Source of the DNA: UBA5336 sp039818165
Lineage (GTDB): Bacteria; Pseudomonadota; Alphaproteobacteria; Caulobacterales; Hyphomonadaceae
Reading direction: 5' to 3'
DNA: 64,000 nucleotides
Assembly: GCA_039818165.1 (NCBI GenBank)
Contig: JBCBUL010000011.1
Span: 1-64,000 of the forward strand
Positions 51,623 to 59,785 of the stretch are shown in pieces (position 1 is the first letter of the stretch; each line of letters starts with the position of its first letter). The translations under genes and the position numbers were made by a program. Below the pieces are notes generated by a model that worked only from the letters and a program-made list of their open reading frames with translations, did no database searches and was not told the origin of the DNA.

Positions 51623-52960
51623 ATGGCAGAGAAAACCGTTCTGCTCGCAGAAGACGATGCCAGCATTCGCCTTGTTGCCAGCCAGACGCTCTCATCGGCG
51701 GGGTATGCGGTGCGTGCGACGGCCTCTATCGACGCCCTTGAGCGCTGGATTCGCGAGGGGCAGGGGGATGTGGTCGTCTCCGATGTCTATCTCGGCGACA
51801 CCTCCATATTTGAACGCCTTTCGTCTCTGAAACTGGCGAGGCCTGCGCTGCCCTTCGTTATCATGAGTGCACAGAACACGATCCTTACCGCGGCATCTGC
51901 TGCTGATCACGGCGCATTCGACTATCTGCCCAAGCCGTTTGATATCGATGACCTTGTCGATGTGGTCAGCCGGGCATTGAAGTCGCAACGTGCCCCAAGC
52001 CTGTCGCCGGAGTATCGCCGCTCAAGCGATGAAGCGCGCTTGCCGCTGATCGGTCGTTCGGAAGCGATGCAGGACATTTATCGGATCATCACTCGGGTGA
52101 TGAACACAGACCTCACGGTGTTGATCGATGGCGAACCCGGGACCGGGAAAGACTTGGCCGCGCGGGCTATCCACGATTTGAGCGCGTCGGCGGAACACCC
52201 GTTTCGACACGTCGATGCCGGCGTCTTGGCCAGTTTGGACGAGCTTGAAGGAAGCCTAAGTCCCGGCGACACCGTCTATATTGATGAAGTCGGCGATCTG
52301 TCGCCCGATGCCCAGGCCCGCATCCTCGCTCTTCTAAGGGCCAATGACGATCTTCGCGTGATTGCATCTACGCGCCACAATCTGTCCCGACTGGTGGATG
52401 AAGGCCACTTCCGCGACGATCTCTATTACCGGCTGTCAGTCGTTCGGATTACCATGCCGGCCCTGCGCCGCCGCAAGGAAGATATAGCAGAGCTCACCCG
52501 GGCGCTCTTTCTGAAAGCCGTTCAGAAGGGCTTGCCTGAGAAGACGCTGGACTCTTCAGCCGTAGAGCTCCTGAAAGCCTATGACTGGCCCGGCAATGTT
52601 CGGGAACTCGAGAATGTCGTCCTGAGACTGTGCGCCCTTAGCGCCGATCCAACAATCAGTGCGAAAGACGTGGAGAAAGAGCTCCGCTCCAGTTCCTATG
52701 CTGAAATTCCCCTCGAAGGCGGTTTTGAGGACGAGTTGGAAAGCCTCCTCAAAAAACACGTCCTCGGCTCGCTCATGTCCGCCAATGCTGCGGAGGATGA
52801 CAAGGTCTACCAGACCGTAATCGACCAGGTCGAACGACCGCTCATCAAGCTTGCACTGCAAGTGACCTCTGGAAATAAGGTGCGCGCCGCGGCAATGCTT
52901 GGGCTCAACCGAAATACGCTGCGCGCGAAGATCAATGGTCTTGGAATTTCGGCCGACTGA
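51623..52960 (+). CDS. ntrC: Response regulator NtrC lacking the GAFTGA sigma-54 loop
   Basis: A 445-residue response regulator. The receiver domain has AEDD, phospho-acceptor D54 in VVSDVYLGD and K104-type YLPKPFD. The AAA+ domain has Walker A GEPGTGKD with K176 and Walker B DEVGD with D221, only 45 residues apart, where canonical NtrC has about 62. The missing stretch includes the GAFTGA loop that contacts sigma-54. The sensor/arginine-finger region RDDLYYRLSV and the C-terminal Fis-type helix-turn-helix (NKVRAAAMLGLNRNTLRAKI) are intact, so DNA binding and phosphorylation are expected. Rhodobacter capsulatus NtrC, which also lacks the loop, activates with sigma-70. ATG 51623 is one codon after the ntrB stop. 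Confidence 0.9.
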   Translation: MAEKTVLLAEDDASIRLVASQTLSSAGYAVRATASIDALERWIREGQGDVVVSDVYLGDTSIFERLSSLKLARPALPFVIMSAQNTILTAASAADHGAFDYLPKPFDIDDLVDVVSRALKSQRAPSLSPEYRRSSDEARLPLIGRSEAMQDIYRIITRVMNTDLTVLIDGEPGTGKDLAARAIHDLSASAEHPFRHVDAGVLASLDELEGSLSPGDTVYIDEVGDLSPDAQARILALLRANDDLRVIASTRHNLSRLVDEGHFRDDLYYRLSVVRITMPALRRRKEDIAELTRALFLKAVQKGLPEKTLDSSAVELLKAYDWPGNVRELENVVLRLCALSADPTISAKDVEKELRSSSYAEIPLEGGFEDELESLLKKHVLGSLMSANAAEDDKVYQTVIDQVERPLIKLALQVTSGNKVRAAAMLGLNRNTLRAKINGLGISAD

Positions 52961-53003
52961 CTGAGATTTAATCTCAAAAACGGAGCCTGACTGTTGTAAA
53001 CAG

Positions 53004-55256
53004 GTGACAGCCTGTTGCGCCAACACTACAAGTTCTGGCGTGCGACCTCAGTTGACGATACCAGCGCAGCGCGCAAGCTGGGCCCTGTTCCAAGGGCTTT
53101 TCTTTATCGCCTCGCTTGTGGCGGTGTTCGCTACATTTTCCGCCGTTTCGGGTGTGAGCCCGGTCGATCCGCTTCGCGGACGTATCGGGTGGCTGTTTGC
53201 GATCAACACCGTGCTCATCGCGGCCCTCGTTTGGCTGATCGTGGCACGTTATAGATCCGTTGAGCGTGAACGGGGAACAGCAACGAGTTCGCGGCTCGCG
53301 CGTCGGTTTATTCTGCTTTTCAGCGCCGCCGCGATCATCCCGGCAGCGATCGTCGCCATATTCCTGGGCGCTACGATCACACGCGGCCTCGATAGCTGGT
53401 TCAATGAGCGCATCGATACAATCGTGGAGGAAACCGCCTCCGTTGCGCGGGAGAACTTCAAGGAGTTCGCCGACCAACTCGAAATCGATATTCGCCTCAT
53501 GGCGGGCGACCTCGACAACGCCGCTGAAGGGCTCGCCGAGGACAATTCGTATTTCCGTGACTACCTGTTCCAGCAAGCGGCCCTGAGGCAATTCTCAACC
53601 GCGTATGTCATTAATAGGGAAGGGCGTTTCCTGTCCGAACCGGATCCGTCGGCGCGGGCGAGGTTTTTTGCGCCGTCGGACGAGGACTTTCGCGACGCCA
53701 CCAGTGAAGGGGTCGTCCAGCGCATCTTTCCACAGAGTGGTGTCGTCACAGCGATCATGGCGCTTGAGGAATCCCCGGGCGCATATCTCTACGTAACGAA
53801 ACTGTTCGACCGGGAGGAACTGGCCCAAATGGGCCGTGCCGAGGCCGCCCTCACGGATTACCGGGCGGCGAAAGATCGATCCGGCCGCCTGCAATGGCTG
53901 TTTGCGCTCGGATACGGGCAATTGGCCGTGCTTGTATTGTTACTGTCGGGACGCCTTGGACTTGAAGCGGCGCGGCATGTCACAGGCCCGATCGGGCGCC
54001 TCGCAGAAGCAGCCACAAGCGTTCGCGATGGCGACCTTTCCGTTCGCGTACCGTCTCCGCCCATTCGCGACGAAGTCCACGATCTGACTCGCAGTTTCAA
54101 CACGATGACGGAGCAGCTTTCGCAACAACGCCAGGCGCTGATCCTCGCGAGAGAGGACGCCGAAGACCGTCGTCAGTTTGTCGAAACCCTACTCGCAGAA
54201 GTGAGCGCCGGGGTAATCCGAACCGACGAAGACTTGCGGATCACGCTGGCCAACCGGTCTGCAGAGGATCTGTTGGGCACACCGAATCTGCAAGGCCGGC
54301 ATCTGGACGAAGTCGCCAGCGCTTTTGTGCCCATCGCGACCCGAAGCATTGAGGACGACACGCCCGTAGACACTTTCCTCGAAATCGAACTTGCCGGTAC
54401 CCCGCGATACATCCGCCTGAAGTCAGCCGTTGATGCCGCTGCAGGCTGTGTGCTGACCTTTGACGATGCCACGCGTCTGGTGAACGCCCAGCGGCAACTG
54501 GCTTGGCGAGATGTCGCTCGCCGCATCGCCCACGAGATCCGCAATCCCCTCACACCCATTCAACTCTCCACCGAACGCTTACGCAGGCGCTACGGCAAAT
54601 CTCTCCAAGCCGATGAGCGCGATGTCTTCGATCGGTGCACTGAGACGATCCTCAGGCAAGTTTCAGATATTGACCGAATGGTCGAAGAGTTCTCCAGCTT
54701 TGCCCGTATGCCGAAACCCAGCATGGCCGCCTTCGACATGGGCGAACTGCTCCAGGAAACAGCATTCGCTCAAGGCATGGTGCAGCCTGACGTAAAGATA
54801 TCGGTCGACCGTCCAAACGATGCAGAGATGTTTGTGGGAGACGAACGGCTTATCGGTCAGGCTATTGGCAATCTGTTGAAAAATGCGGCTGAAGCCATCG
54901 ACCGCATTCCAGAAGAAGATGACGTCAAAGGTATGATCGATGTCGCGCTTTCGGAGACGGTTGAGGGCCAGCTTGAAATCGTCATTGAGGACAATGGCGC
55001 AGGCTTTCCCCAGGAAGCGCGAGAGCGTCTGCTGGAGCCATACGTGACCACACGGGAGAAGGGGACAGGTCTCGGATTGGCCATCGTGAACCGCATTATA
55101 GTCGACCACGGCGGCACAATCAGCCTGCACAACCGAACCGACGGTCGAAAAGGCGCGCGCGTTCGGATTTTGCTGCCTCACACCGAAGATCCGAAAACCT
55201 ATGAGTACGCGTCCCAGTCAGGCGCCCCTGAGTTGATTAAGGAGACCGCTCAATGA
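53004..55256 (+). CDS. ntrY: Nitrogen-related sensor kinase NtrY
   Basis: A 750-residue membrane histidine kinase. Helices near residues 27-47, 63-83 and 100-123 precede a periplasmic sensory segment, another helix near 305-325, then HAMP (RHVTGPIGRLAEAATSVRDGDLSV), PAS (EDLRITLANRSAEDLLG) and the kinase core. The phosphoacceptor box is RIAHEIRNPLTPIQLSTERL; the HATPase has NLLKNAAEAI, EDNGAGFP and GTGLGLAIVNRI. GTG 53004 is used as start; 43 bases separate it from ntrC. It is the partner of NtrX, overlapping it by four bases. Confidence 0.9.
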   Translation: MTACCANTTSSGVRPQLTIPAQRASWALFQGLFFIASLVAVFATFSAVSGVSPVDPLRGRIGWLFAINTVLIAALVWLIVARYRSVERERGTATSSRLARRFILLFSAAAIIPAAIVAIFLGATITRGLDSWFNERIDTIVEETASVARENFKEFADQLEIDIRLMAGDLDNAAEGLAEDNSYFRDYLFQQAALRQFSTAYVINREGRFLSEPDPSARARFFAPSDEDFRDATSEGVVQRIFPQSGVVTAIMALEESPGAYLYVTKLFDREELAQMGRAEAALTDYRAAKDRSGRLQWLFALGYGQLAVLVLLLSGRLGLEAARHVTGPIGRLAEAATSVRDGDLSVRVPSPPIRDEVHDLTRSFNTMTEQLSQQRQALILAREDAEDRRQFVETLLAEVSAGVIRTDEDLRITLANRSAEDLLGTPNLQGRHLDEVASAFVPIATRSIEDDTPVDTFLEIELAGTPRYIRLKSAVDAAAGCVLTFDDATRLVNAQRQLAWRDVARRIAHEIRNPLTPIQLSTERLRRRYGKSLQADERDVFDRCTETILRQVSDIDRMVEEFSSFARMPKPSMAAFDMGELLQETAFAQGMVQPDVKISVDRPNDAEMFVGDERLIGQAIGNLLKNAAEAIDRIPEEDDVKGMIDVALSETVEGQLEIVIEDNGAGFPQEARERLLEPYVTTREKGTGLGLAIVNRIIVDHGGTISLHNRTDGRKGARVRILLPHTEDPKTYEYASQSGAPELIKETAQ

Positions 55257-56644
55257 GCACAGATATTCTGATTGTGGACGATGAGCCCGACATCAGGGAA
55301 CTGATTGGCGGCGTTCTCGAAGACGAAGGTTATGAGATCCGGCTTGCGGCCACCGCAGAGACGGCCCTGGACGAAGTGCGCAAGCGCGCGCCTGGCCTCG
55401 TCGTGCTCGATGTCTGGCTTCAAGGCAGCGACATGGATGGTCTTTCCTTGCTGCGTTACCTCAAATCTATTGATGACCTAATGCCAGTGATCGTCATCTC
55501 CGGCCATGGCAACATCGAAACTGCCATCGCCGCCATCCGGCGCGGCGCATACGATTTCATCGAGAAACCCTTCAAGTCGGACCGGCTTATCCATCTCGTC
55601 GAACGCGCCCTTGAGTCAGCGAAGCTGAAACGTGAGAATGCGAGCCTGCGGGTCAAAACCCTCACGAGCAGCCGCTTTGTGGGAACCAGCCAAGCCGCCA
55701 CGACGTTACGCGGTGCCCTTGAGAAAGTCGCGCCGACAAACTCCCGCGTATTGATTTCTGGCCCAGCGGGTGCGGGCAAGGAACTTGTGGCACGCCTCAT
55801 CCACGAGAACTCCCACCGGGCAAACGCTCCGTTTGTGGTGGTCAACGCGGCCAGCATAGCGCCCGATCAAATGGAACAAACGCTGTTTGGCGAGGAAGAC
55901 TCCAAGGGTCATCCGGTGCGGATAGGCCTGTTTGAAAAGGCTCATAGCGGCACCTTGTTGCTCGATGAAGTCGCCGACATGCCGCTCGGCACGCAGAACA
56001 AGGTTCTCCGCGTCCTGACCGAACAGCGTTTCCAGAGGGTCGGCGGCCGTTCGGATGTTCGCGTTGATGTGCGAGTGATGTCTGCCACGACGAAGGTTAT
56101 CAGCGAAGAGATCGAAGCGGGGCGCTTCCGGGAGGACCTCTACTATCGGCTCGCTGTGGTTCCCCTTGAAGTACCGTCCCTGGCCGAACGGCGCGACGAC
56201 ATTCCTGAAATGGTCCGCCACTTTTCTGAAAGTGTTGCAGACAGTTCCGGACTTTCACCGCGGCCGTTTTCAGATCAGGCGCTGGCGGTACTCCAGTCCA
56301 TGCCGTGGCCAGGCAATGTGCGGCAACTTCGAAACCTTGTGGAGCGGATCATGATCCTGTCTCCCTCAGACGCAACACTGCCGGTTAGCGTCGACGAGTT
56401 GCCGCGCGAAACAGCTGCAGGCCCAGACACGGCTGGCCCGGTGATGGAGTCAGCCGACCTGGTGGGCATGTCTCTGCGCGATGCGCGCGAACAGTTTGAG
56501 CGGGAATATCTCGCGCTCCAGATCACCCGCTTTAATGGAAACATCTCCCGTACGGCTGAGTTCATCGGTATGGAACGTTCTGCACTGCACAGAAAATTAA
56601 AGGCTCTTGGTGTTACCTCCAGCCAAACGAGACAGGACACATGA
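55253..56644 (+). CDS. ntrX: Response regulator NtrX without canonical GAFTGA
   Basis: A 463-residue NtrC-family regulator. Receiver: DDEPD, phospho-acceptor D53 in VVLDVWLQGSDMDG and IEKPFK. AAA+ domain: Walker A GPAGAGKE with K176 and Walker B LLLDEVADM with D238. The interval is of normal length, but the GAFTGA position is replaced by LFGEEDSKGHPVRIGLFEKAH, as known for alphaproteobacterial NtrX. A Fis-type helix-turn-helix ends the protein (NISRTAEFIGMERSALHRKLKALG). NtrX has been linked to respiratory, envelope and nitrogen control. Its start overlaps ntrY. Confidence 0.9.
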   Translation: MSTDILIVDDEPDIRELIGGVLEDEGYEIRLAATAETALDEVRKRAPGLVVLDVWLQGSDMDGLSLLRYLKSIDDLMPVIVISGHGNIETAIAAIRRGAYDFIEKPFKSDRLIHLVERALESAKLKRENASLRVKTLTSSRFVGTSQAATTLRGALEKVAPTNSRVLISGPAGAGKELVARLIHENSHRANAPFVVVNAASIAPDQMEQTLFGEEDSKGHPVRIGLFEKAHSGTLLLDEVADMPLGTQNKVLRVLTEQRFQRVGGRSDVRVDVRVMSATTKVISEEIEAGRFREDLYYRLAVVPLEVPSLAERRDDIPEMVRHFSESVADSSGLSPRPFSDQALAVLQSMPWPGNVRQLRNLVERIMILSPSDATLPVSVDELPRETAAGPDTAGPVMESADLVGMSLRDAREQFEREYLALQITRFNGNISRTAEFIGMERSALHRKLKALGVTSSQTRQDT

Positions 56645-56647
56645 TCC

Positions 56648-58021
56648 ATGCAGATCATCGTTTGCGGCGCAGGACGGGTAGGGCAGGGCATTGCCAACCG
56701 GCTGATCCGTGAAGATCACACCGTAACCATCGTTGATGAGAATCCAGCGCTCGTGGACCAGGTGTCCACGGACCTGGAAGTGCGGGGCGTTGCCGGCAAT
56801 GGCGCCCATCCTGATGTGTTGGAGCGTGCAAACGCAGAAGACTGTGATTTGATGATTGCAGTCACCCAGCACGACGAAATCAACATGGTCATTTGCCAGG
56901 TGGCAAAGACCGCATTCAATATCCAAACAACGATCGCACGCGTACGCGCCAAGGTTTATCAAGACCGGCGCTGGAAAGACCTTTTTTCAAGAGACGCCAT
57001 TCCGATCGATTTGACCTTTTCTCCCGAAGTATCGGTCGGTGAGGCGATTGTCGAACGTTTCATGTCCCAGGGCGCGGTGATGAGCGCTAAGTTCGGCGAC
57101 GGCAGAGTGCAGCTGCTGGCGCTGGACATGGAAGCGAATAACCCGCTTCTAGGCACAAATCTGGACCAGATTGCAGGCCTGTTTCCCGACCTTGAAGCCC
57201 GCGTTGTTGGCATTGGTCGCGGCGACAAAATTCAGGCACCCCGTTCCAACGATACACTGCAGGAAGGCGAACGTGCCTATATAGCAGTCCTTGCCGGGCA
57301 CCGGGCTCGGCTCAATTCGATACTTGATCGCGAAGAGAAAGAGTCTCGCCTCGTCACGATCATTGGGGCTGGAAATGTCGGGCTGTATGTCGCGGCAAAG
57401 CTCGCGAAACTTCCGGGCGTTCGCATTCGGATGGTGGAAAACGACGAAAACCGGGCCAATGCAGCTGCACAAGCCTTGCGCCGCACCGTAGTGATCCGCG
57501 GGGACGCCCTTGACCAAAGCGTGCTCGAGGAAGCGGGCGGCAGCCGAAGCGACTTCCTGATTGCGCTCACAAGTGACGACCGGACAAATCTTATCGCCTG
57601 CGGCTTGGCCAAGAAAGTCGGCGTGAAGCGGACCATGGCCCTCGTGAACGACAAAAATCTTGTCTCATTGCGCAGACAGTTGGACATCGACGCAATTATT
57701 GATCCGCGCGCCCTCACGGTTTCTGAAATTCTGAAGAAGGTGCGCCGGGGACGAATTGTCGAGCTTCGGGCGCTTGAGGAAGGCCGCGCGGAAGTGGTCG
57801 AAGGTGTGACACTCGAAACATCGAGCCTGATCAACCAAAAACTTGGGTATGACGATATGCCGGACGGCATTGCCGCGGTCGCCTTGTTGCGCGGCGATGA
57901 CGTGATTTTTCCTTCACGAGATCAACGCGTTCAGGTTGGGGATCGACTAACCTTGCTCTTTGAAGAGAGCCGGAAGGAAGATGTTGAGCGTTTCTTCCGC
58001 GTCTCGGCCGGCTACTTCTAA
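56648..58021 (+). CDS. trkA: Trk potassium uptake protein TrkA
   Basis: A 457-residue cytosolic ring subunit that gates the Trk potassium channel. Two RCK_N/RCK_C pairs follow one another: IIVCGAGRVGQGIANRLIREDH... (N1), VSVGEAIVERFMSQ and LEARVVGIGRGD (C1), VTIIGAGNVGLYVAAKL (N2) and MPDGIAAVALLRGDDVIFP (C2). Both nucleotide-binding glycine motifs are intact. It starts three bases after ntrX, and trkH follows after 20 bases, matching the ntrX-trkA order of many alphaproteobacteria. Confidence 0.95.
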   Translation: MQIIVCGAGRVGQGIANRLIREDHTVTIVDENPALVDQVSTDLEVRGVAGNGAHPDVLERANAEDCDLMIAVTQHDEINMVICQVAKTAFNIQTTIARVRAKVYQDRRWKDLFSRDAIPIDLTFSPEVSVGEAIVERFMSQGAVMSAKFGDGRVQLLALDMEANNPLLGTNLDQIAGLFPDLEARVVGIGRGDKIQAPRSNDTLQEGERAYIAVLAGHRARLNSILDREEKESRLVTIIGAGNVGLYVAAKLAKLPGVRIRMVENDENRANAAAQALRRTVVIRGDALDQSVLEEAGGSRSDFLIALTSDDRTNLIACGLAKKVGVKRTMALVNDKNLVSLRRQLDIDAIIDPRALTVSEILKKVRRGRIVELRALEEGRAEVVEGVTLETSSLINQKLGYDDMPDGIAAVALLRGDDVIFPSRDQRVQVGDRLTLLFEESRKEDVERFFRVSAGYF

Positions 58022-58041
58022 ATCGACTGGAGCGCTGCGGA

Positions 58042-59454
58042 ATGAATTACGCGGCCATCGTTCGCATACTCTCTGTGCTAGGGCTTTTTATGGCGATGGC
58101 ACTGCTTATCGCTGCCAGCGTAGCAATATCCTTTGAAGAATGGGTCCAACTCGGCGCCATCTCTGTTACGCTATTTGTGGTGCTATTCCTATCTGTCAGC
58201 ATCCTTTTGCTGACGCCGAAACCCTCACGTCCCGCCACCCCGCGCGATGGATTGGCCGTGCTGCTTTTGTGGTGGGGCTTCGCAGCGATGCTTGGCGCCG
58301 GACCGTTTATCTTTGACGCATATCAAGGCTGGGTCACGGCAGTCCTGCACGAAAGCGTTTCGTCCTTGACGACAACGGGGCATGTCGCCCTGACGCCGGT
58401 GACAATGGAGGGAGACTGGCCCGTTTCCCTGCTTGTTTGGCGGGGTCTGCTCCATGTCCTTGGGGCCATTACTTCACTTGTGGGCGTCGCCAGTATCTTT
58501 GCCGCGCTCAACCTCGGTGGGCCGGGTATCCACAAGACCGTGCTCTTCACAATACCCGATGGGAGCTTCTTTGACGCTATACCCCGGGTTCTCATCGCCG
58601 CATGCACAGTGATTGGCATCATGATTGTCGTCCTGATGATCGCCCTCATGTGGGGCGGCGTTCCCTGGCCCCTGGCGCTTTCGGACGCTGTCAGCATCAC
58701 CACGACTGGACTGGTGCACCCTGATCGAGCCGATATCGCCCCTGCTAACGGACTGCACAGCCTGATCATTTTCTTCGGACTGTTATTCTCAACCGTCGGG
58801 CTGGCCGTTGCGCTGGAGGCATTGGCCGAACAGTGGCGCGATGTGATCCGGGATCCGGAGCTCATTTCGCTCATCGGTGTATTGCTCTTTCTTTGTGCTT
58901 TGCTTCCCTTGGTGGGATTTAGCCTGCCGCAGTCGTTAGGTTGGGGCATTTCCCATGTTTCGACGTCCGGAATTCCGGTCACCGATCCGGCTGAAATGAC
59001 GAATGTCCCTCTGCTGCTCAGCGTCATCCCGGTACTCATTGGCGGCTCGGCCCTGGCCACGGTCGGCGGACTGAAACTGGCTCGGCTTTACTTGCTCATC
59101 GCGCGGGCAGGGGAGGAGTTCGCGCGATTAGGCTTTCGCGACTCGGTGGTTGTGATGCGGTATCGCGGACGGCTTCTTCCAGACGCCGCAGTCGTTGGAG
59201 TTTGGGTGTACCTGGTGGCTTATGTGGTGGTTGTAGCCACGATGATCGTCGTAAACACCCTTTGTGACATGGCCTTTCCAGAAGCGGTTTCCAGCGCCGT
59301 TGGCTTGATCTCAAATACCGGAAGCCTCGTTGATCTGTCTGGATCGAACCGCCCCACCGTGTCCGACCTTTTTTCGATTGTTGCGATGCTTTTAGGCAGA
59401 CTAGAGATAATTGCACTCATTCCCGCATTGAGCTGGGGATTTTGGCGCGCTTGA
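58042..59454 (+). CDS. trkH: Trk/Ktr potassium transporter membrane subunit TrkH
   Basis: A 470-residue membrane protein with about ten helices and four pore loops. The loop signatures are visible: SSLTTTGHV, SITTTGLVHPD, STSGIP and SNTGSLVDL. ATG 58042 is preceded by GGAG at a good distance. The partner TrkA lies directly upstream. The gene ends 79 bases before hfq. Confidence 0.9.
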   Translation: MNYAAIVRILSVLGLFMAMALLIAASVAISFEEWVQLGAISVTLFVVLFLSVSILLLTPKPSRPATPRDGLAVLLLWWGFAAMLGAGPFIFDAYQGWVTAVLHESVSSLTTTGHVALTPVTMEGDWPVSLLVWRGLLHVLGAITSLVGVASIFAALNLGGPGIHKTVLFTIPDGSFFDAIPRVLIAACTVIGIMIVVLMIALMWGGVPWPLALSDAVSITTTGLVHPDRADIAPANGLHSLIIFFGLLFSTVGLAVALEALAEQWRDVIRDPELISLIGVLLFLCALLPLVGFSLPQSLGWGISHVSTSGIPVTDPAEMTNVPLLLSVIPVLIGGSALATVGGLKLARLYLLIARAGEEFARLGFRDSVVVMRYRGRLLPDAAVVGVWVYLVAYVVVVATMIVVNTLCDMAFPEAVSSAVGLISNTGSLVDLSGSNRPTVSDLFSIVAMLLGRLEIIALIPALSWGFWRA

Positions 59455-59482
59455 CCCAACGTTGCCGTCCATGGACTTGCGC

Positions 59483-59516
59483 TTGACACTCAATGCCTTT
59501 AGCGGACCGCTATAGC
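59483..59516 (+). promoter_or_regulatory. Possible hfq promoter/operator region
   Basis: A perfect TTGACA lies at 59483-59488; the only -10-like hexamer is TATAGC at 59511-59516, an over-long spacing of 22 bases. A perfect inverted repeat TAGCGG-A-CCGCTA spans 59500-59512 between them. The arrangement may be a promoter whose -10 is not recognised by eye, or an operator; it lies just upstream of hfq. Confidence 0.3.
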
Positions 59517-59533
59517 TAAAAAAGTGCAGGACC

Positions 59534-59785
59534 ATGTCTTCAGAAAAAAAACAAAACCTACAGGACACATTCCTGAACGCCGTTCGGAAGTCCCGGACAC
59601 CGCTAACGGTCTTTCTGGTAAACGGAGTGAAGCTCCAGGGCGTTGTGACGTGGTTTGATAATTTCTGCGTGCTTTTGCGCGGAGAAGGTCGGCCACCCCA
59701 GCTTGTCTACAAGCACGCGATCTCAACCATCGCACCCAATGCCCATGTGCAGCTTTTTGACGATGAGGATTCAGAAGAAGTTTGA
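59534..59785 (+). CDS. hfq: RNA chaperone Hfq
   Basis: An 83-residue hexameric Sm-like chaperone for sRNA-mRNA pairing. Sm1 (LQDTFLNAVRKSRTPLTVFLVNGVKLQG) and Sm2 (YKHAISTIAPN) are intact; a short tail ends DDEDSEEV. The basic rim arginines in VRKSR are retained. CAGGAC precedes ATG 59534. It overlaps hflX at TTGA. Confidence 0.95.
   Translation: MSSEKKQNLQDTFLNAVRKSRTPLTVFLVNGVKLQGVVTWFDNFCVLLRGEGRPPQLVYKHAISTIAPNAHVQLFDDEDSEEV

Noticed and set aside
58323..59060. Minus-strand ORF of 245 codons within trkH
   Set aside because: Antisense to a conserved membrane protein; composition does not look like a real protein.
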